Below, piece by piece: positions 59,141 to 64,000 of a stretch of DNA of 64,000 nucleotides; within the stretch, counting starts at the first letter, position 1, and each line of letters starts with the position of its first letter. The translations under genes and the position numbers were made by a program. The stretch is from Alistipes senegalensis (GTDB taxonomy: Bacteria > Pseudomonadota > Gammaproteobacteria > Burkholderiales > Burkholderiaceae_D), in contig JAMPER010000002.1 in NCBI GenBank assembly GCA_023664945.1, forward strand, positions 27,999-91,998. The letters run 5' to 3'. Under the pieces are notes generated by a model. The model searched no databases, had not been told where the DNA came from, and saw only the letters and a list, made by a program, of their open reading frames with translations.

Positions 59141-59224
59141 GCGCGATAAATTAAAGCGTTACGCGCAATAAACCACCTGCCCAATCATTTGCACAGACTG
59201 CAAAACAATTACACTAGCTGCAAA
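59141..59224 (+). repeat. Leader repeats of integrase copy B (candidate attachment/regulatory region)
   Basis: Three elements. GCGCGATAAA (59141-59150) and GCGCAATAAA (59163-59172) form 10-bp direct repeats 22 bases apart. Then, 20 bases after the 9-bp site (59163-59171, TTATTGCGC on the other strand), comes the 33-bp block 59192-59224 with two CAC...CTGCAAA repeats of 20-bp period. The layout and spacing match copies A and C. Confidence 0.6.
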
Positions 59225-59267
59225 CGCATGGTGAAATATCCCTGTACAAAAACGACAGGAGACACCC

Positions 59268-60167
59268 ATGCTCACCCAAATCCTTACCCGGATCGCCCCT
59301 GGTCTTACCCTCATTGCCGACTGGTGCGGTGAATTTGAAAAGCTCATTGCCCTACGGCATCTATATCCCAAAACAGTCAACAAACGCAAAGGTAATCTTG
59401 CACATCTAAAGCACGCTATCGGGCATATCCGTATCGGTGCTGTTAGGCCATTACACATTGCAGAAGCGGTACATCGAATATGGCTATCGGGACGGCAGAA
59501 TACTGCCCGGCGCGTTTTGCTTGAGGCCAGGGAATGTTTTGCTGAAGCCGTGGCTGCCGGTTTGATTGGTTCTAATCCGGCTGTGTCTATTAAGCCTCTG
59601 CCTGTACAGATACGCCGCCAACGGATGAAATTGGAAGAGTGGCAGGCACTTTATGATGAATCCCTAAAGACTGAACCCGCATGGGTCAGCAGGATGCTGT
59701 TGCTGGCGCTGGTTACTGGACAACGTCGGGCTGATTTGCAAAAGATGGCTTTTGCTGATGTTAGAGACAATCATTTGTTTATTGAGCAGCAAAAAACAGG
59801 TGAACGGGTTGCTTTGCCTTTGAAACTCAAGTTAAAGCCTATCGGTATATCTCTTGGACAGGTTATTAGGTCTTGCAGGGATTATGCTGCTCACGGTAAA
59901 ACCTTCCTGCGGAAGGATAACGGTCAGCCGCTTTGCCTTAACTATATGACGGCCAGGTTCCGCCATTTGTTTGTGCGGGTGCTTGACCGTAGTGATACGG
60001 GGTACAGGCCAACGCTACATGAGTGCCGGTCTTTGTCGGAACGACTTTACCGTGAACAAGGTATCAATACGCAAGTTCTGCTGGGTCACAGAAGTCAGGC
60101 TATGACGGACAAATATAATGATATGCGCGGGCTTGACAGGGAGAGGTTCAGGTTTTTGGTGGTGTAA
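59268..60167 (+). CDS. Tyrosine recombinase (phage-integrase family), copy B
   Basis: 299-residue site-specific recombinase with all catalytic residues: Arg153 (TGQRRADL), Lys176 (EQQKTGER), His251 and Arg254 (LHECRSL), His274 (LLGHRS) and nucleophile Tyr283 (TDKYND). The N-terminal SAM-like core-binding domain is residues 20-100. It lacks a clear separate arm-binding domain at the very N-terminus beyond MLTQILTRIAPGLTLIADWC. The ATG has ACAGGAGACACCC upstream. It reads inward from the left edge of the mobile region, opposite to its close relative at 62962-63861. An excisionase gene is not seen. Confidence 0.93.
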   Translation: MLTQILTRIAPGLTLIADWCGEFEKLIALRHLYPKTVNKRKGNLAHLKHAIGHIRIGAVRPLHIAEAVHRIWLSGRQNTARRVLLEARECFAEAVAAGLIGSNPAVSIKPLPVQIRRQRMKLEEWQALYDESLKTEPAWVSRMLLLALVTGQRRADLQKMAFADVRDNHLFIEQQKTGERVALPLKLKLKPIGISLGQVIRSCRDYAAHGKTFLRKDNGQPLCLNYMTARFRHLFVRVLDRSDTGYRPTLHECRSLSERLYREQGINTQVLLGHRSQAMTDKYNDMRGLDRERFRFLVV

Positions 60168-60172
60168 ATTAC

Positions 60173-60196
60173 AAACCTCGCCTCGGCGGGGTTTTC
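60173..60196 (+). terminator. Terminator after integrase copy B
   Basis: 10-bp stem AAACCTCGCC/GGCGGGGTTT (60173-60182 with 60185-60194), tiny loop, T-rich end. Confidence 0.7.
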
Positions 60197-60271
60197 TAAA
60201 CTGCTATCCGGCGAACGCGTTCCGAAAGCATTAGCTATGCTGATGGCAGGTTCTATTCTACACTGGCCTGA

Positions 60272-61018
60272 TCAGTCTTCTGGTTCAATGATTGAACGGC
60301 GTATTGTCATTTTAAGTTTTGTCTCATCTAATATGCCACTTTTACCAAAGTAATATATAAGGGAACAGGCAATAGAACTTATTGCTGTAAACCACACACA
60401 AAGCCAAAAGTCAGAACAGGCCTCTTCAAAATAAGGGAAACAGGACACACTGTACTTTTCATAACAGGCATATAAATCGAAACAATTATTCTTGTCGGCA
60501 AAATCAAACTTAAACCAAGCATAAACAAGGAGCGAGCCACATACAACTAGCATGAACCAGCAAACGAGCAAATTTATTTTCGATACAGACATTGCCGCAG
60601 GCCTTGTCAATGGGTTACCTTTATAATTCCTTTGCTTAAATAGTACCGTCTTGTAGAGCGGTCCAGTAATATTATTTTCTAACTGATCGACATGATATTC
60701 CCAGTTTTCTTGCCAGTGTTTACTGCCTTTATTAACGAATATCCATGCAAAACATAAAACGAACGCAATACAGGACAAAATTACGGATGCTGCGGCATGC
60801 TTTTGATTTATCGTGAAGCCAAAGCTACCTAAGATGAGTGTGATCAATGTCCAAAAATATGCTGTTCTCCTCCAATAGAGGTTAATCTCGAATTTTCGAA
60901 TATCAAGCGCATACTTAAGAGCAAGCTTGTTTTTCTCACGACTACACCACCCAAGGATGTTGCGCACCTGAAAGGCTTCGTTATATTTTTCTTGATCTGA
61001 CAGTTGTTTTTTGCTCAT
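60272..61018 (-). CDS. RipA-like polytopic membrane protein
   Basis: 248-residue inner-membrane protein. A soluble N-terminal part (YNEAFQVRNILGWCSREKNKLALKYALDIRKFEINLYWRR) is followed by two TM helices (about 53-70 and 77-95). A conserved-looking cytoplasmic loop WQENWEYHVDQLENNITGPLYKTVL comes next, then two more TM helices (about 150-170 and 204-222). The pattern resembles the RipA family of octameric membrane proteins, judged from memory of WExHxDxLE...GPLYK. The role in a mobile element is unknown. DNA is visibly AT-richer than chromosomal neighbours. It lies on the minus strand, facing integrase B. Confidence 0.6.
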   Translation of the reverse strand: MSKKQLSDQEKYNEAFQVRNILGWCSREKNKLALKYALDIRKFEINLYWRRTAYFWTLITLILGSFGFTINQKHAAASVILSCIAFVLCFAWIFVNKGSKHWQENWEYHVDQLENNITGPLYKTVLFKQRNYKGNPLTRPAAMSVSKINLLVCWFMLVVCGSLLVYAWFKFDFADKNNCFDLYACYEKYSVSCFPYFEEACSDFWLCVWFTAISSIACSLIYYFGKSGILDETKLKMTIRRSIIEPED

Positions 61019-61094
61019 TCTGCTTTAATCCAGTAGCATCCATTCTAAACATGTCCAGTTTACCTCATTCACCAGTCAAAGTAGTGCGTTTTGC

Positions 61095-61625
61095 TTGGAG
61101 GATGACTTACATACCAAACTGGCGAACGCACTCAAAAACATTAGCAGCTTGCCAGTTGCCTTCATGACCATGTGGCCCTCAGCCACCTTACCCGCCGACG
61201 GCAAATGGATGGAGCGAAACGGCGATATCCTGACCATAGCCGACTATCCAGACCTCTTTGCCATCCTAGGAAACCTCTACGGGGGGAATGGCACCACCAC
61301 ATTCGCCTTGCCCGATGACAGAGGGCTTGTTGAGCGCGGCTGGGATCATGGGCGCGGATATGACAGCGCTCGCACATTCGGCTCCGAACAGGGGGATGCG
61401 ATAAGAAACATCATAGGTGGTGTGCCCTTTCTGACGCTTTCTAGGGTCAATGCCGCCGAGGGCGCTTTCTACTGGGCACATCCTAACGTGACGGGCGCAT
61501 ATCAAAATACGTCGGGATATGGATCCGATAACCTGATATTCGATGCTTCCAGAGTAGTCCCAACTGCTCCAGAAAACCGGATGAAAAACCGAGCCTATCT
61601 TCCAATTATTAAAGTCTTGCCATAG
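61095..61625 (+). pseudogene. Phage tail-collar/fibre tip cassette 1 (no start codon)
   Basis: The frame is open from 61029 with no ATG or GTG; the first usable codon is TTG 61095. It encodes a collar-type domain (TMWPSATLPADGKWMERNG, then DLFAILGNLYGGNGTTTFALPDDRGLVERGWDHGRG) and a variable tip ending ENRMKNRAYLPIIKVLP. The front is nearly identical to cassette 2, while the tip between differs. Normal tail-fibre genes are far longer and have baseplate-binding N-termini, so this is a 3' cassette rather than a full gene. Its TAG is directly next to the stop of cassette 2, tail to tail. Confidence 0.75.
61221..61381 (+). repeat. 161-bp inverted repeat, left arm
   Basis: Identical, base for base, to the reverse complement of 61876-62036. 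It lies inside the collar domain of cassette 1. High similarity continues outward to about 61131, with scattered differences. Confidence 0.95.
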
Positions 61626-62174
61626 TCACGGCAAAACCTTGATGATAGGGAGGTATGCGCGATTACGCATCCTGAATTCTGGCGCGGTATCAACCACATT
61701 TTTGTTTGAGAAAGAAATGTAATTAACGTTGCCGTTACCGCTTCCATATGCGCCGACATTGAAATGATTAAAAATTTTCCCACCAAAACATCCGGAAAAA
61801 CCACTCCCTCCTGTTCCGGTGAGTAAGTGGTCAATATATCCACTTAATTCCCTTGTTGCATCTTGTTGTTCACTACCGAATGTGCGAGCGCTGTCATATC
61901 CGCGCCCATGATCCCAGCCGCGCTCAACAAGCCCTCTGTCATCGGGCAAGGCGAATGTGGTGGTGCCATTCCCCCCGTAGAGGTTTCCTAGGATGGCAAA
62001 GAGGTCTGGATAGTCGGCTATGGTCAGGATATCGCCATTGCGTTCCATCCATTTTCCGTCGGCGGGTAAGGTGGCTGAGGGCCACATGGTCAAAAAGCCA
62101 ACTGGCAAGGTACTGAAGTTTTTGAGTGCGCTCGCCAGTTTTGCAGGCGTTATTCCACAAAGTTGACGATGCAA
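61626..62174 (-). pseudogene. Phage tail-collar/fibre tip cassette 2 (no start codon)
   Basis: Mirror partner of cassette 1. The minus-strand frame opens at 62177 just after a stop, and its first possible start is TTG 62174. The shared front (KLASALKNFSTLPVGFLTMWPS, then the same collar sequence) is followed by a different tip (DATRELSGYIDHLLTGTGGS..) and the shared end EFRMRNRAYLPIIKVLP. The tips diverge right after the common TFGSEQ. It looks like an alternative receptor-binding end, silent in its present position. Confidence 0.75.
61876..62036 (-). repeat. 161-bp inverted repeat, right arm
   Basis: Exact inverted copy of 61221-61381, 494 bases away. Between the arms are the two unlike tips. 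Homologous or site-specific recombination across the arms would invert the tips. Confidence 0.95.
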
Positions 62175-62223
62175 ATGTCAGAGTAACTTAAAATAGAAAG
62201 AATCTGACCAATGAAAATTCAAA

Positions 62224-62916
62224 ATGAGCTATACAGTGCCGGAATTCACTAAAAAAGCATTTCGCTGCCCGTTTTGTAATGCCTTTGCACAAATGAATTG
62301 GCATACATATTTTCGTGATCAGCACCCTTGGGTTCGCGATCATCCCTCTTCTTTTGTTGCTGAAGCCATATGTCAGGTGTGCAAGAAAGCATCTGTTTGG
62401 CTCGCCGAGCTTAGTTCCCCTACAGCAGACTCAACACAGGATAAATACACAGGTCAAATGATCTATCCAGCTGCATCATCAGCACCAATGCCCCACCCAG
62501 ATCTACCCGAAGACTGCAAAACAGACTACATGGAAGCGCGCAACATCGTAAACCATTCTCCGCGAGGTGCCGCTGCATTGCTTCGTCTGGTTCTTCAGAA
62601 ACTATGTAACCATTTTGGCAGTCCAGAGAAATCCATTAACGATAATATTGCCGAGATGGTAAACCGGGGACTTCCTGAATCCTTAAGAAAAATGTTTGAT
62701 TTTGTCAGGTTGACTGGAAACGAAGCGGTTCACCCTGGAGAAATGAATCTACAGGATTCCCCTAAACTGGTTCACAGCATGTTTTCGTTCATCAATATGA
62801 TTGCCGAGAAAATGATAGCGGAACCTCGCCAGGTAGATGAAATGTACAAAAAACTGCCAGAAGGCAAACGGAAGGTTGCTGATAATCGTGACGGCCGAAA
62901 TCCCTCCGAAGGTTAA
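62224..62916 (+). CDS. DUF4145-type protein
   Basis: 230-residue soluble protein. An N-terminal zinc-binding part has CPFC (Cys15, Cys18) and CQVC (Cys50, Cys53) with FAQMNWHTYF between. The C-terminal helical part carries DYMEARNIVNHSPRGAAALLRLVLQKLCNHFG, INDNIAEMVNRGLPESLRKMFDFVRLTGNEAVHPGEMNL, the DUF4145 signature. Such domains occur alone or fused in restriction and other defence loci, so an accessory or defence role is possible; no partner nuclease is seen here. The start ATG 62224 has only a weak ribosome-binding site. Confidence 0.78.
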   Translation: MSYTVPEFTKKAFRCPFCNAFAQMNWHTYFRDQHPWVRDHPSSFVAEAICQVCKKASVWLAELSSPTADSTQDKYTGQMIYPAASSAPMPHPDLPEDCKTDYMEARNIVNHSPRGAAALLRLVLQKLCNHFGSPEKSINDNIAEMVNRGLPESLRKMFDFVRLTGNEAVHPGEMNLQDSPKLVHSMFSFINMIAEKMIAEPRQVDEMYKKLPEGKRKVADNRDGRNPSEG

Positions 62917-62961
62917 ATGCAACCGAATAAACACACTGCCCAGCCTCGGCAGGTATTCTCC

Positions 62962-63861
62962 CTACACCGCCAAAAACCTGAACCTATCCCTGTCAAGCCC
63001 GCGCATATCGTTATATTGATCCGTCATAGCCTGACTTCTGTGACCCAGCAGAATTTGTGTATTGATACCTTGTTCACGGTAAAGCCGTTCAGACAAAGAC
63101 CGGCACTCATGCAGCGTTGGCCGGTAGCCCGAATCAGAACGGTCAAGCACCCGGACAAACAAATGGCGGAATCGGGCTGTCATATAATTTGTGCAAAGCG
63201 GTTGCCCGTTATCCTTTCTCAGTAAGGTCTTACCGGGAGCAACATAATCCCGGCAGGATTTTATGACTTGCCCCAGCGTCACGTTTACAGGCTTCAATCT
63301 AAGCTTCAGCGGCAGCGCAATCCGTTCCCCCGTCTTCTGTTGCTCAATAAACAAATGATTGTCTCTCACATCTGCAAAAGCCATCTTTTGCAAATCAGCC
63401 CGACGTTGTCCAGTAACCAGCGCCAGCAACAGCATTTTGCTTACCCATGCAGGTTCAGATTTCAGGGATTCCTCATACAAAGCTTGCAATTCCTCCAGCC
63501 GCATCCGCTGGCGGCGTATCTTTACCGGCAGAGGTTTGATTGCTATTGCCGGGTTTGTTGTAATTAGCCCGGCAGACACGGCTTCGGCAAAAAGCTCCCT
63601 GGCCTCCAGAAGGACACGTCTAGCCGTATTCTGACGGCCAGATTGCCATAACTGATGCACCGCTTCTGCAATATGAATGGGTCGGATTGCCCCCAGCCGC
63701 AGTTGACCGATAGCGCGTTTCAGATGGGCTAGGTTTCCCTTGCGTTTGTTGATGGTTTTTGGGTGAAGGGATCGCAGGGAAATGAGTTTTTCAAATTCAG
63801 CACACCAGTCAGAAACGAGGGTAAGACTAGGGGCAAGACGGGCAAGGATTTGGGTGAGCAT
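62962..63861 (-). CDS. Tyrosine recombinase (phage-integrase family), copy C
   Basis: 299-residue homologue of copy B, aligned without gaps, roughly four residues in five identical by eye. Catalytic Arg153, Lys176, His251, Arg254, His274 and Tyr283 are all kept (TGQRRADL, EQQKTGER, LHECRSL, LLGHRSQAMTDQY). It reads leftward from the right edge, so the two recombinases point at each other across the cargo. Its leader is nearly identical to that of the remnant at 33049. It ends 45 bases from the DUF4145 gene, convergent with it. The repeated presence suggests an actively spreading family. Confidence 0.93.
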   Translation of the reverse strand: MLTQILARLAPSLTLVSDWCAEFEKLISLRSLHPKTINKRKGNLAHLKRAIGQLRLGAIRPIHIAEAVHQLWQSGRQNTARRVLLEARELFAEAVSAGLITTNPAIAIKPLPVKIRRQRMRLEELQALYEESLKSEPAWVSKMLLLALVTGQRRADLQKMAFADVRDNHLFIEQQKTGERIALPLKLRLKPVNVTLGQVIKSCRDYVAPGKTLLRKDNGQPLCTNYMTARFRHLFVRVLDRSDSGYRPTLHECRSLSERLYREQGINTQILLGHRSQAMTDQYNDMRGLDRDRFRFLAV

Positions 63862-63910
63862 GATGCAAGGTCTCCTATGTGGTTGGGATGGAGTCTTTGT
63901 ATCATTGGGT

Positions 63911-63972
63911 TTTGCAGCAGGTGAAATTGTCTTGCAGAGAGTGAAAGTAGAAATATTTCCGGCTAATCGTGC
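63911..63972 (-). repeat. Leader block and 9-bp site of integrase copy C
   Basis: 33-bp block 63911-63943 (two CAC...CTGCAA repeats of 20-bp period when read toward the gene). Then 20 bases, then TAATCGTGC at 63964-63972. It corresponds position by position to copies A and B. The window ends 28 bases later, so the flank cannot be judged. Confidence 0.55.
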
Positions 63973-64000
63973 CTGAGGCCTTACAATATGGTATGAGTCC

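Noticed and set aside
59141-59224. CRISPR array
   Set aside because: Only two short imperfect repeats with a 20-22 bp period and no spacers of 30-40 bp; no cas genes anywhere in the window.
61221-62036. Insertion sequence ends
   Set aside because: The inverted repeat lies within coding collar domains and there is no transposase between the arms.
59141-63972. Complete prophage
   Set aside because: No capsid, terminase, portal, lysis or repressor genes; only tail-tip fragments and integrases.

Overview
The window looks like the chromosome of a flagellated Gram-negative betaproteobacterium. The pointers are two Burkholderiales-type 16-strand porins, a miaB-phoH-ybeY cluster, a DolP-type BON lipoprotein, a complete fli export/basal-body cluster, and moderately GC-rich coding DNA. 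An Oxalobacteraceae (Oxalobacter-like) source is plausible but cannot be proven from the sequence alone.

Layout. 1-3.9 kb: the 3' part of pnp, a quinone oxidoreductase, trmB and tRNA-Gly(CCC). 4-8.3 kb: a porin, a GGDEF-EAL membrane sensor and an unknown two-repeat protein. 8.4-14.4 kb: a rhodanese, a minimal SufC/SufB-like pair, a GltS symporter, an aldo/keto reductase and DolP. 14.7-26.1 kb: a complete glycogen locus glgB-glgX-pgm-glgC-glgA-glgP, all on +. It activates glucose-1-P (GlgC), elongates (GlgA), branches (GlgB), degrades (GlgP, GlgX) and interconverts G1P/G6P (Pgm). 26.2-33.2 kb: small unknown proteins, a biotin ligase next to an atypical 1233-residue pyruvate carboxylase with a C-terminal zinc ribbon, and an integrase scar. 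33.5-35 kb: a BOF-fold protein and a trypsin-like protease without signal peptide. 35.3-48.9 kb: flagellar genes, fliE on - and fliFGHIJK then fliLMNOPQR on +. They are split by a guanidine-I riboswitch that controls a tandem pair of SMR (Gdx-type) exporters. 49-52.3 kb: a lysozyme inhibitor of the MliC type and acnA. 52.3-53.9 kb: an AT-richer, gene-poor stretch with a tiny CxCxxC protein and a degraded gene. 53.9-58.9 kb: a second porin, ybeY-phoH-miaB and an exported unknown.

59.1-64 kb is the most unusual part. Two closely related, catalytically intact tyrosine recombinases sit at the ends in inverted, inward-reading orientation. Each is preceded by the same leader architecture: a 33-bp direct-repeat block, then exactly 20 bp, then a conserved 9-bp site. 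A third, decayed copy with the same leader lies after the pyruvate carboxylase gene. Between the two recombinases are a RipA-like membrane protein, a DUF4145 protein, and two start-less phage tail-collar cassettes. The cassettes lie tail to tail, share a perfect 161-bp inverted repeat, and differ in their tips. This geometry predicts DNA inversion rather than simple excision and is the best candidate here for an undescribed system.

All database-type identifications are from recognition of motifs and family patterns; nothing was searched.
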